Shown one piece after another: positions 44,045 through 53,292 of a stretch of 64,000 nt of DNA (position 1 is the stretch's first letter; each line of letters starts with the position of its first letter). A program made the translations under genes and the position numbers. The notes beneath the pieces were generated by a model that was given only the letters and a program-made list of their open reading frames with translations, searched no databases and was not told the DNA's origin. The DNA is from Rhizobium sp. FKY42 (GTDB taxonomy: Bacteria > Pseudomonadota > Alphaproteobacteria > Rhizobiales > Rhizobiaceae): assembly GCF_005222835.1 (NCBI RefSeq), contig NZ_STGA01000016.1:57841-121840 (forward strand). The letters run 5' to 3'.

Positions 44045-45222
44045 CAGTTTTTGGCCCATTCGATCGGCAAAGTCGGCCATCCAATCTGATCAAGCTCGTC
44101 TTGCGGCAACCTACCGTGCCGAGCCAAGGCAAGTTGAAGCCGGCCGGTCAACCACTTCTGCCCCTGCGAAGAAAGCTGCACAGCTGCCTGCTGTCTGTAG
44201 GCTTTGTAAGGATTGGTGTTACCCTCACCTGAGGCGTGATTTCGTTGCGTCGAGATGAACGCGTCGTGGCCCAACTCATCCATTAGCGCATTCAACGAAA
44301 CACCATTCGCCATGGTGCCGGCAACAAACTCGGCGTGATGCACCCGGATGTATCGCGGCCAATCGTCTTTCCAATCACGCGCTTTGATTTCGGCGGCAGA
44401 TGCATCGTCTCGCCCCAGCACATGTTTCATGCCTATAGCGCGACCGAATATAATGATGTCCCTCGGGTCACTCGTGAGCCGGCTGATAAACATCAAGGCA
44501 CCGTCTTTAACGGCAGTCGGTCTCTTGTTGGCCGGGTACGTCAAAGCCCAATGGCAAAGCGCACTCTCCACCTCATCTCGCACCGGGAAAGACAACGAAA
44601 CTCGGTTGTTGCCTTCGCCAAGAAATTTCACATAGGCTTGCTCTGCCTCAATGGCACCAGATGAAAGTGGCAAGTCCAATATACCAGCGCCCGTTGCCCC
44701 GAAATCATCCAACCTCCCCGTTGCGTTCGGGGGCGCTCCCTCGGCCAAATACTGTGCGACCGTCTGCTCCCAATCATCCAGTTGCTGAACGGTCAAATTC
44801 AACCCGCCGCATGCCCACAGCTTTTCAAAATATGCTTTGGTTGCAGCAATGATTTCACGGTCTTCGGATACAAGGCCGAACTCGTGATTTCTCGTCAACG
44901 CGGCCTCTGTGAGATTGGCAGAGGTGACCATGGCTCGCTTCTCACCGAAGATATACGCCTTGGCGTGAAGGTTCCTGATCCCGCGCACCTCTGCGCCAGC
45001 CGCAAGCAGGTTCCTTAAAGCGGCAATGTCACTGACACCGTCCGCAAAATCCGCAAGGTTGAAGCGTGTTACGACACGGATAGGATTGGGGGCATGCGCT
45101 AGCGTCCGCTGTACGGCTAGCTTTTTGAGAAAGGGAGAAATGACGCAAAAGTTGCGGTTCTCGATGGCAAGTGCCGCCTCCAGCTCTGCCGCCCATCCGT
45201 CATCAACCAATCGTGTTGTCAT
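44044..45222 (-). CDS. Phospholipase D-like nuclease-family protein
   Basis: About 392 residues starting MTTRLVDDGWAAELEAAL after GGAAGGGGAG. The PLD motif HxKxxxF...SxN is visible at about 115-135 (LHAKAYIFGEKRAMVTSANL). A second HKD motif is not seen, so it may work as a dimer, as in bacterial endonuclease Nuc. The C-terminal half contains a region of unknown function (RAIGMKHVLGRDDASAAEIK). The series location between hsdS and mrr suggests a restriction or defence role. The substrate is unknown. Confidence 0.82.
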   Translation of the reverse strand: MTTRLVDDGWAAELEAALAIENRNFCVISPFLKKLAVQRTLAHAPNPIRVVTRFNLADFADGVSDIAALRNLLAAGAEVRGIRNLHAKAYIFGEKRAMVTSANLTEAALTRNHEFGLVSEDREIIAATKAYFEKLWACGGLNLTVQQLDDWEQTVAQYLAEGAPPNATGRLDDFGATGAGILDLPLSSGAIEAEQAYVKFLGEGNNRVSLSFPVRDEVESALCHWALTYPANKRPTAVKDGALMFISRLTSDPRDIIIFGRAIGMKHVLGRDDASAAEIKARDWKDDWPRYIRVHHAEFVAGTMANGVSLNALMDELGHDAFISTQRNHASGEGNTNPYKAYRQQAAVQLSSQGQKWLTGRLQLALARHGRLPQDELDQIGWPTLPIEWAKN

Positions 45223-45244
45223 CTCCCCTTCCTCGCCGCCGGTC

Positions 45245-46990
45245 TCACTCCGCAGCCTCCCGCAACGCCTCGGCATCCACCGGTGCCAGCGCCTCGGCCA
45301 GCAGCGCTTCGAGCAGTTTTTTCCGCCTCTCGTCGGCACTGGTCAGGCTGGTTTCCAACTGATCGCAGAGTGCCATGAGTTCATCAACCTTGGCGACGAT
45401 GCGGTGTTGTTCGGCGAGGGGTGGGAGGGGAACTAAGAGAGTCTCGACGCCACCTACCCTCAGGTGCTGAACCGTTGCGCCTATCGGTTTATCCTGAACG
45501 CGATCCATGAGTTGAGGGTCACGCAAGGAATACAACATGAATTCATTGCTGATCGTTTCCGGAACCAACCGCGCCAGCATCATCCGCTGCCCCAAGCAAA
45601 TCGTTTCGCCATTCGGAATAAGGCATACCTCCCCCATGGGCGCTTCGCGGGTAATCAGGATGTCTCCTGGCTCAGGTTGGCACCGAGCGCTCCAGACACG
45701 GTATGTTTCATCACTGACGTACTTCTGATCGTATGCGTTAAGCTGACCATTTCGGACGTTGGTGGTCCGCACCAATCGGATGCCCGAACTTGCGTACGGT
45801 GCGGTTTTGTTTTTGCAGTCGATCACAAGCAAGGAACACTGCTGGAGGGTTGCCCAAGCCCAACCGTTAGGTAGCATCTCTAATCCATCCGGCACGTTTT
45901 GCTCAGTAAGTTTTTTTAACTGGGTACGCGCCTCGCCAGCATTTGGATATCCAGCTTTCAGTAACTCAGAGCGCTTGTTTTCAACGCGCGTCAACAACAC
46001 TTCTGCCGGTTCATCCGCCGGGTCTTGCGGAACAAGCTTGCCGCGGACGGCGAGGTTGAGGATGGTCTGGCGCAGTTGCTTGATCTGGTCCGGGCGGGCG
46101 GTGAGTGCCGGCAGGGCATCGAGCGCGAAGCGGGCGTCGTCGCGGAAGGTTTCCGGGTCGGGGGTGTTGAGGCGGGCAAGGCTTGCCACGGCCAGCCGGT
46201 CCCGCTTCGTCTCCCGCCCCGTTCGCGCCGCTTCCAGCTCGTCGCACAGCGCCATCAGTTCTTTGACCTTGGCGACGATGCGATGTTGTTCGGCGATGGG
46301 TGGAAGGGGGAAAGGAGAGTTAGCGAAATAGTCAGTCGGCACACGCTTCTGGCCCGCTGTTCCCGTCATTTTAGGAATGCCGGTTTCTATAAAATGAGGG
46401 CTCTTCCAAAAGAGCAAAATGTAGTCTGCCACGACCAGCAGTGGTCGAACGACGTGAAGTTCAGTCGTTCCGCTGCCTATACCACCGGTCAAATTCCTGA
46501 ATACCGTCGACTTGCCATTTTCGAAACAAGGGGTGATCTTCGCGAGCCCGACATCGCCCTCGGCGAAGTGCGTATACCCCTTCTTTATCTCGCCCCAAGT
46601 GCGGACTTCGAGTCCGTTCGCAACACCATATTCGGCCGCGATCAAGGGCATTGGAACAAAGGAAGCTTCCAGTGCGTCAGGCGCATCGTTTCGCGGGCTA
46701 ATGATCCCGATTTCAGCGATTTGCGACCAAGTCCAATTCGATGGAATTGAAAAGGGAACGCCCACCACTGCACCAAGAGGCTTGGGAGTTCGAATTTCTC
46801 CTGCTTTGAGCAGCCGCGCCTTTTCCTCCGCAATCCGCTTCAACAACTCCGACGCCGGCTCGTCTTCGAAAGACTGCGGCACAAGCTTGCCCCGTACGGC
46901 CAGATCGAGAATGAACCGCCGCAGCCGGACAATGGCATCCGGGGCATCGGCAATCTGTTCGTAATACTGCAACAAGCGTTCAGCGTTCAT
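45245..46990 (-). CDS. hsdS: Type I restriction-modification specificity subunit HsdS
   Basis: A 581-residue HsdS with two target-recognition domains separated by repeated conserved regions. The motif PPLAEQHRIVAKV(D/K)ELMALCD(E/Q)LE occurs twice (about 225-255 and 520-550), and RR(F/T)IL(D/N)LAVRGKLVPQ also twice. Each domain reads one half of a bipartite target. Its ATG overlaps the hsdM stop by 4 nt. Confidence 0.95.
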   Translation of the reverse strand: MNAERLLQYYEQIADAPDAIVRLRRFILDLAVRGKLVPQSFEDEPASELLKRIAEEKARLLKAGEIRTPKPLGAVVGVPFSIPSNWTWSQIAEIGIISPRNDAPDALEASFVPMPLIAAEYGVANGLEVRTWGEIKKGYTHFAEGDVGLAKITPCFENGKSTVFRNLTGGIGSGTTELHVVRPLLVVADYILLFWKSPHFIETGIPKMTGTAGQKRVPTDYFANSPFPLPPIAEQHRIVAKVKELMALCDELEAARTGRETKRDRLAVASLARLNTPDPETFRDDARFALDALPALTARPDQIKQLRQTILNLAVRGKLVPQDPADEPAEVLLTRVENKRSELLKAGYPNAGEARTQLKKLTEQNVPDGLEMLPNGWAWATLQQCSLLVIDCKNKTAPYASSGIRLVRTTNVRNGQLNAYDQKYVSDETYRVWSARCQPEPGDILITREAPMGEVCLIPNGETICLGQRMMLARLVPETISNEFMLYSLRDPQLMDRVQDKPIGATVQHLRVGGVETLLVPLPPLAEQHRIVAKVDELMALCDQLETSLTSADERRKKLLEALLAEALAPVDAEALREAAE

Positions 46991-48441
46991 CGGGCCAGCG
47001 CCTCGGCCAGAATGCTCTTCAACTGGTCGCGCAGTCGGGCCGCGTTTGTCTCAGCCGCCGTCAGCTCTTCCAGCAGGGTCTCTGGGTCGCCATGGTCATC
47101 GGCCACCATGTGCGGGTTCTTGAAGTCCAGATTGAAGCCGCGCGCCTTTACGTCTTCCAAAGTCACGCGCCAGGCCTGCGGGCCTTCCTCGCGGCCCTTG
47201 CGCTCATGCCCGCCCCACCAATCGACACAATCCTGCAGATGTTCCTGCCGGATCGGCTTGGTCATGGAATAGGCCTTCTGGCCCTCCGGCACGCGGTGTT
47301 CCCAATACCAGATATCCTTGGTCGGCGTGCCCTTTTCAAAAAACAGCAGGTTGGTGCCGATCGAGGCATAGGGTTTGAAGACGGAATTGGGTAGGCGCAC
47401 GATGGTGTGGAGATTGCACTCCTCCAGGAGATGCTCCTTCAGCCGCGTCTTGATGCCTTCGCCGAACAGCGAGCCATCCGGCAAGACGACGGCGGCGCGG
47501 CCGCCATCCTTCAACAGGCGCACGATCAACGCCAGAAACAGGTCTGCGGTTTCCTTGGTGCGGAAGGTCGGGAAGTTGTTTTCGATACCGTCTTCCTCCC
47601 GACCACCGAAGGGCGGGTTGGTGAGCACGATATCGACGCGCTCATCCTTACCCCACGATATCAGCGGGCGGGCCAGCGTGTTGTCGTGGCGTACGAAGCT
47701 CGGGTCCTCGATGCCGTGCAGCAGCATGTTGGTGACGCAGAGCATATGCGGCAGCGGCTTCTTTTCCACGGCGCGCAAACCGGCCTGCATCTTCTCGCGG
47801 CTCTCCGGCGTGCGCACATGGTTCTTCTCCATGTGGCGGATGGCGCAGGTCAGGAATCCGCCAGTGCCGCAGGCGGGGTCGAACAGCGTTTCGCCAGGTT
47901 TCGGGTCGATACGTTCCACCATGAAGGAGGTCAGCGCGCGCGGAGTGTAATATTCACCCGCATTGCCGGCAGACTGCAGGTCGTTCAAAATCTGTTCGTA
48001 GATTTCGCCAAAATGCTGGCGTTCCGTCAGGCTGTTGAAATCGACATCGCTGATCTTGTTGACCACCTGACGGATCAATTGCCCCGACTTCATGTAGTTA
48101 TAGGCATCCTCGAAGAGATCGCGCACCACGCGGCGGCGGTCTCCGGCTTGCGCCGAGGCCGGGAGAGCCTTCAAGGCGGGGAACAGCTCGTTGTTGACGA
48201 AATTCAGCAGCGCCTCACCGGTGATGCCTTCCGGGTCGGCGGCCCAGTTGCGCCACTGGAATTTCTCCGGGATGGGCGAGACGTAATTATCGTGCGTAAG
48301 CTCCAGTTCCTGGTCCTGGTCGTCCATGATCTTCAGGAAAAACATCCAGCAGAGCTGGCTGATGCGCTGGGCATCGCCATCGACGCCGGCATCCTGGCGC
48401 ATGATATCCTGGATGGATTTGACGGTGTTACGGACTGACAT
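46987..48441 (-). CDS. hsdM: Type I restriction-modification DNA methyltransferase HsdM
   Basis: About 484 residues (ATG at 48441; an in-frame GTG at 48453 is also possible). It contains the SAM-binding FDPACGTGGFLTCAI and the catalytic NPPFGG, the N6-adenine methylase signature. The N-terminal HsdM_N helical domain (RNTVKSIQDIMRQDAG) is present. It methylates the target chosen by HsdS. There is no in-frame stop or disruption. Confidence 0.95.
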   Translation of the reverse strand: MSVRNTVKSIQDIMRQDAGVDGDAQRISQLCWMFFLKIMDDQDQELELTHDNYVSPIPEKFQWRNWAADPEGITGEALLNFVNNELFPALKALPASAQAGDRRRVVRDLFEDAYNYMKSGQLIRQVVNKISDVDFNSLTERQHFGEIYEQILNDLQSAGNAGEYYTPRALTSFMVERIDPKPGETLFDPACGTGGFLTCAIRHMEKNHVRTPESREKMQAGLRAVEKKPLPHMLCVTNMLLHGIEDPSFVRHDNTLARPLISWGKDERVDIVLTNPPFGGREEDGIENNFPTFRTKETADLFLALIVRLLKDGGRAAVVLPDGSLFGEGIKTRLKEHLLEECNLHTIVRLPNSVFKPYASIGTNLLFFEKGTPTKDIWYWEHRVPEGQKAYSMTKPIRQEHLQDCVDWWGGHERKGREEGPQAWRVTLEDVKARGFNLDFKNPHMVADDHGDPETLLEELTAAETNAARLRDQLKSILAEALAR

Positions 48442-48560
48442 TGCGATTCTCACATATGGCTCTTGATACCCGCGGCGATAGATACACGCTCGCTGCGGGC
48501 GCCGCAGCCTTTTTGCGATGGCAGCGGGGAATCTTACCCCGCGTAAGTAAGTCCCGGCGT

Positions 48561-49610
48561 TTATGAGACGGTGAAATCCGCATAGACCGGAATATGATCA
48601 CTCGGTCGTTCATCCGCCTTTGCGCCAGTGCCCGAGGTATGTGCCTTCGAAATTTCATGGGCAATGGTTGCCGATCCCGGCTGCAGTTGCAGCCAGAACG
48701 CCGGGTCTCTTAGTGCTGGCGTTACAAGAATGTGGTCGATCAATTCGCGCGTAATTCCGCGCTTTTCAGGGCTTCTGAACTCGACAGTGAAGGCCTCCTT
48801 CTTGCGCAGTTGCGCCTCGTCGAGAACATGGTCGAGCAAGGCGCTCTGTCGACGGAAACTACCGCGAAGTTCATCGACAAGGCTCTGCATCAGAAACTCT
48901 TGCTCGAAGACACTTCGCGTGAAACCGTCGTTCAAGTCACCCATTACGATCACGCCGCTGGCGTTCTGCCGCTCCAAGATCACGTTTGTTATGTGGCGTC
49001 GCAGTGCGGCAACATCGGCGCTGAGCTTTTGACGTGATAGGATAGCCTCACGCATTGCTACTGGCTCTCGCGCTTCAAACTTGGCCTTGGTAAAGCCACT
49101 GGTGAACTGGCTTTTCGTGTGAGCAACGACCAGGTGTATCGGCTTGCCGTCGTCTTTGCCTGCAAGCCTGATCAGCGCTGGAGGACGTGCCATCTTGTAT
49201 TTCTTGGCGTTGTTCACTTCGCCCCACGGCTGAAACTGAACCGGCTTCATGAGCCTCTTGTAATAGACACTGCTCGAATCGTAGGGCGTTGCTTTTATGG
49301 GGCAATCGTTTCGAACCAGCGCATAGATACTTTGCGAACCGGACTCGATCCCCGCCGCTGTGTAGCGCCCGTCCAGGAACTCGTCTGAAAAGAACTGCAT
49401 CTGGCTGAGTTTCGAAGGGCCCTCCTGCACGCCAATGATGTGGGCATCCAAATCCTTTATGACACCGGCGATCCGTTCGGCGACACCGCGCGGATTGGTC
49501 GGGAAGCGTCCCATACCTTTCGCGGGCTCGGTTCGAAGCTTGGCTTCACCTTTCAAGAAGAGGTTATTCATCCATTCGATGTTGTACGTAGCAATTCTCA
49601 GTGTAGACAT
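48561..49610 (-). CDS. Endonuclease/exonuclease/phosphatase-family protein inside the type I R-M operon
   Basis: About 349 residues of the EEP superfamily. Signature pieces: ATYNIEWM at the N-terminus, HIIGVQEGPS with the metal-binding Glu, VMGDLNDGF with the Asp/Asn pair, and the C-terminal SDHIPVYADF with the catalytic Asp-His. GGGAGGAG precedes the start. It stands between hsdR (13-14 nt gap) and hsdM, so is probably co-transcribed. Its substrate could be DNA, RNA or phosphoesters; unusual cargo for a type I locus. Confidence 0.85.
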   Translation of the reverse strand: MSTLRIATYNIEWMNNLFLKGEAKLRTEPAKGMGRFPTNPRGVAERIAGVIKDLDAHIIGVQEGPSKLSQMQFFSDEFLDGRYTAAGIESGSQSIYALVRNDCPIKATPYDSSSVYYKRLMKPVQFQPWGEVNNAKKYKMARPPALIRLAGKDDGKPIHLVVAHTKSQFTSGFTKAKFEAREPVAMREAILSRQKLSADVAALRRHITNVILERQNASGVIVMGDLNDGFTRSVFEQEFLMQSLVDELRGSFRRQSALLDHVLDEAQLRKKEAFTVEFRSPEKRGITRELIDHILVTPALRDPAFWLQLQPGSATIAHEISKAHTSGTGAKADERPSDHIPVYADFTVS

Positions 49611-49624
49611 CACGGCTCCTCCCT

Positions 49625-52069
49625 CTAAGCGGTTTCATGATAAAGCGCGGCCTGCATTGCATGGACCGCCTGTTCAAATGCGGCTTTGCCGCCAAAGGCG
49701 TTTAACAACTCCATCGGCATACCCAATGAATTAGCGGGCGGTATCCGCAGCACATTGGTGTCATCGAGGTTCAAGACGCCTTCATCGGCGTATTTGGACA
49801 AGAGCACATCCAGCACGGCCCGCGCCTTGCCTTCATATCGGGCAAAGACGTCGCGCTTCTTCACGTTGTCGGCACGCTCCTGTCGAGTCAGCGGCTTGCG
49901 GTCAAAGGCGACATGGCAAACGAGATCGAAGGGATCGAGGTCGATGCCGAGTTCCTTGGCAATCACATCCAGCGGCAGGCCCTCGGCCGCCAGTTCCTTC
50001 ACCAGCGCATCCTTGCGCTCCTCGGATTTCCAGCGCTTCAGGAAATCATCCAGGCTGGCGAAATGGCGAAGCAGCGCTGCCTTGGTGAAGTCGCGCAGGC
50101 TTTCGGTGACAAGTTTTCCATTGGCATCAAGGTATTCGACACGCTCGGCGATGACCTTTGCGCTGATGCCATCGACATAGACCTTCTTCTGGCGTTCGCC
50201 GCCGCCAAGCGGAAAGGTCACCTCCTCGCCACCGGTGGTCGGCGGCTCGGTGGTGTAGTCGTCCTGGCCATTGTCTTCGAAGCCCGGAGGCTCCGCATCT
50301 GGCGGCGTGATGGGATCATCCTCACCGGCCATGTAAATCTGCACCGGATCACCATCGAATTCGGGATCGGCGAAATGGTTCGTCGCGCCGCGGAAATCCA
50401 TGAGCGTGAAATAGAATTTCTGCGTATCCTCATGCACGCGCGTGCCGCGGCCAACGATCTGCTTGAACTCGGTCATGGAGCCGACGGGGCGATCCAACAC
50501 GATGAGGCGGCAGGTCTGCGCATCGACGCCGGTGGAGAGCAGCCTCGACGTGGTGACGATCACCGGATAGCGCGATTCCGGATCAATGAAATTGCCGATC
50601 TGCGCCTGGCCGAGCGTATCGCTTCCGGTTATGCGCATGACGTAGCGGGCGTTTTCGTCGCAAAGGTCCTTGTTGTCATTGATGAGCGCCTGGCGCATGC
50701 GGGCTGCATGCTCTTCATCGACGCAGAAGACGATGGTCTTCTGGTAACGGTCACCGCTCTCCTTCAGAAATTCGGTCACCTTGGCGGACACCAGCTTGGT
50801 GCGGTCATCCAGCACCAGGGTACGGTCGAAATCCTTGGCGTTGTAGATGCGGTCTTCGACTTCCTCGCCGTCGCGATCCAATTGGCCTTTTTCCGGCCGA
50901 TAGCCTTCCACGTCACGATCGATATGGACCTTGATCACCTTGTAGGGTGCAAGGAAACCATCGCTGATGCCCTGTTTCAGGGAATAGGTGAACACTGGCT
51001 CGCCGAAATAGGCGGTATTGGAGACATACTCCGTTTCCTTCGGCGTCGCCGTCAAACCGATCTGGCTGGCAGCAGAGAAATATTCGAGGATTTCCCGCCA
51101 GGCGGAATCCTCAGCCGCACTACCGCGATGGCACTCGTCGATGACAATCAGGTCGAAGAAATCCGGCGAAAACTCGCGGAAGAGTTTCTGTCGTTCCTCA
51201 GGGCCGGTGATGGCCTGATAGAGCCCAAGATAGATTTCGAACGAGGTGTCGATGCGGCGTTTGCGATCCAGCGCCAGCGGCACGGACTCTTCAGTTCCAT
51301 CGGGGCGCTCGATCGTCTTCGACTTGGTAGAGAGCTTGGCCATTGCGCCACCAAAGGGGCGGAAGTCGTTGACCATGGTCTGGTCGATCAGCACGTTGCG
51401 ATCGGCCAAGAAGAGGATGCGCTTCTTGCGCTTGGCCTTCCACAGACGCCAGATGATCTGGAAGGCGGTGTAGGTCTTGCCCGTACCGGTAGCCATGACG
51501 AGAAGGACACGATCCTGCCCCTTGGCAATGGCCTCGACCGCGGCGTTGACGGCGTTTACTTGATAGTAGCGCGGAGCCTTGCCGCTGCCATCATCATAAT
51601 AGTCCTGGAGCACAAGCTCTTCGGCAGAGCTATCCAGGCCCTTCCATCGACTGTAGAGCCGCCAAAGCTCATCTGGGGACGGAAACTGGTCGAGGCGGAG
51701 GTTTTCCTCTTTCACCTCCCGCAGGCCGGTACGATCGTGGAATACGAAACCGTCGCCGTTCGAGGCAAAAACGAAGGGGACCGCCAACGTCTCTGCATAG
51801 TCCAATCCTTGTTGCAGTCCATCACCGACCGCATGAGTGTTGTCCTTCGCCTCAATGAGCGCGATCGGGATGTTGGGCTTGTAGTAGAGGACGACGTCGG
51901 CCTTCTTGGCGTTGCCGCGGGCGACGAGCTTCCCGCGTACCGTGATGCGCCCCTTGGTGAAGAAGACCTCTTCCCGGACCTGCAGCATCGTGTCCCAACC
52001 GGCCTGCTTGACGGCCGGCAAGATGAACTTGGTGCAGATATCGCGTTCCGTCAAAGAGCGCTTGTCCAT
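49625..52069 (-). CDS. hsdR: Type I restriction enzyme motor/endonuclease subunit HsdR
   Basis: About 814 residues (ATG at 52069 as the likely start; frame open to 52105). An N-terminal PD-(D/E)xK nuclease region has IALIEAKD. The SF2 helicase motor follows: Walker A VMATGTGKTYTAFQI, DECHRG (DExH box), TATP, and the motif VI region QIVGRGTRVHED. The C-terminal domain interacts with HsdM/HsdS. It is of the EcoEI/EcoKI-like type. It is intact. Confidence 0.94.
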   Translation of the reverse strand: MDKRSLTERDICTKFILPAVKQAGWDTMLQVREEVFFTKGRITVRGKLVARGNAKKADVVLYYKPNIPIALIEAKDNTHAVGDGLQQGLDYAETLAVPFVFASNGDGFVFHDRTGLREVKEENLRLDQFPSPDELWRLYSRWKGLDSSAEELVLQDYYDDGSGKAPRYYQVNAVNAAVEAIAKGQDRVLLVMATGTGKTYTAFQIIWRLWKAKRKKRILFLADRNVLIDQTMVNDFRPFGGAMAKLSTKSKTIERPDGTEESVPLALDRKRRIDTSFEIYLGLYQAITGPEERQKLFREFSPDFFDLIVIDECHRGSAAEDSAWREILEYFSAASQIGLTATPKETEYVSNTAYFGEPVFTYSLKQGISDGFLAPYKVIKVHIDRDVEGYRPEKGQLDRDGEEVEDRIYNAKDFDRTLVLDDRTKLVSAKVTEFLKESGDRYQKTIVFCVDEEHAARMRQALINDNKDLCDENARYVMRITGSDTLGQAQIGNFIDPESRYPVIVTTSRLLSTGVDAQTCRLIVLDRPVGSMTEFKQIVGRGTRVHEDTQKFYFTLMDFRGATNHFADPEFDGDPVQIYMAGEDDPITPPDAEPPGFEDNGQDDYTTEPPTTGGEEVTFPLGGGERQKKVYVDGISAKVIAERVEYLDANGKLVTESLRDFTKAALLRHFASLDDFLKRWKSEERKDALVKELAAEGLPLDVIAKELGIDLDPFDLVCHVAFDRKPLTRQERADNVKKRDVFARYEGKARAVLDVLLSKYADEGVLNLDDTNVLRIPPANSLGMPMELLNAFGGKAAFEQAVHAMQAALYHETA

Positions 52070-52105
52070 CCGGATGCCGTTCCCCCACAATCCCATTGAA
52101 TACAC

Positions 52106-52542
52106 AATATGAATAGTGTTCGCAGCGTCAATGCAACCCTGAGGGCAGTCGATAAGTGCCGCGCTGAATTTCTTGAGTCCTTGAGCCTGGCGCCCCCATG
52201 GCCCTGCTCGCTAATCTCATCTCGTCACTGGATAGCGCGACGCGAGCCGTACGGCAGGGGCACGGGCAGATAGAGCAGTACCATCCACACCAACTGATAT
52301 CGTACCGGCTCAACCTTGTTCGATGTGATCAGGCATACCCTCCCCATTTCCACCAAATGACGCCGTGGCCCACTTCCGGCCGCGCAGCGATGCGAGGCCG
52401 GGTCTCAAGAATGCCGAAGCCAAGGGGCGGCGACGCGGCATCGGGTTTTCACGACATTTCAGGCGATGATGGTGGGTGCGTGCATAGAGGCGCGCTTGAG
52501 AAAGCCCCCCCCTCGAGAGGAGACAGTTCGTTGCCTCACAGA
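52106..52542. other. 437-bp gap between hsdR and the M41 gene
   Basis: No convincing gene on either strand. It should contain the promoter for the hsdR operon at its left end (52106-52180, AT-richer). I see no clear terminator for the peptidase gene, which ends at 52543. Confidence 0.4.
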
Positions 52543-53292
52543 TTAACCATCCCTTAAAATCTCACTCACACGCGCTCCATCCAGCGCCTGGGCGTCGAAC
52601 AGGGCCTTGATGAGGGCATCGAGCTTGTCCCTGTTCTTGCTCAGAACCTCGACTGCCCTTGCCAGCGCCGTTTCCAGCCTTGCATGGATGCGCGCCGCCA
52701 GATCCGGATTGCCATCGAGTACGGCGGTCGGATCCTTGTCGTCACGATAGAGCAGCGGCTGGATCGCGCCGAAGCCCAGGGAGCGCTCCATTGCGAGCGC
52801 CATCTTCGTGGCCCGCGCCAGATCGCTATTCTCAGCGCCGCCGGAGCCCGAGGAGACCGCACCGACGACGATCTGCTCGGCAGCCCTGCCCGCCATCAGC
52901 ATGGCGAGCATGTCTTCCCGATAGCCGAGCGTATCGCTGCCGGATGCCGTGAAGCCAAGCTGGCTGTAGCCGCCACCCGAGGGCGTGTCGATGTTGAGGC
53001 CGTGGATCGGACCGAGCCTCAACGCGTGATGCACGACCGCATGGCCAGCCTCGTGGATGGCAAAACGCCACCGGAGATCGTAGGGAAGCTGCGGCCGATC
53101 CATGCGGATGCCATCCTCCAGATCTGCATATCGGATCGCCCGCTTCTCGCGCCGTGCCTTCAGCCGTGCCTGCCGAACGATCCGCTCGATATCGGCTCCG
53201 GTCAGGCCCATGGCCCGTGTCGCCAATTTTTTCAGAGCGGCGTAGATAGCCTGGGCCAGCGCGTGATCAGTGTCGTTCGATGCCGTTGTCAT
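52543..53292 (-). CDS. Stand-alone M41 (FtsH-like) metallopeptidase
   Basis: A 249-residue soluble peptidase domain of the FtsH type. HEAGH at residues 80-84 is the zinc site (H80, E81, H84); NSDLARATKMA in the following helix region probably provides the third ligand. GYSQLGF and MLAMLMAGRAAEQIVVG are typical of M41. There is no membrane segment and no ATPase domain: the AAA+ partner is the gene just upstream, overlapping by 4 nt. In FtsH both halves are in one chain. Confidence 0.85.
   Translation of the reverse strand: MTTASNDTDHALAQAIYAALKKLATRAMGLTGADIERIVRQARLKARREKRAIRYADLEDGIRMDRPQLPYDLRWRFAIHEAGHAVVHHALRLGPIHGLNIDTPSGGGYSQLGFTASGSDTLGYREDMLAMLMAGRAAEQIVVGAVSSGSGGAENSDLARATKMALAMERSLGFGAIQPLLYRDDKDPTAVLDGNPDLAARIHARLETALARAVEVLSKNRDKLDALIKALFDAQALDGARVSEILRDG

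Noticed and set aside
49913..52099. A 728-residue open frame on the plus strand opposite hsdR
   Set aside because: Shadow of hsdR in GC-rich DNA; no recognisable domains and hsdR motifs are complete on the other strand.
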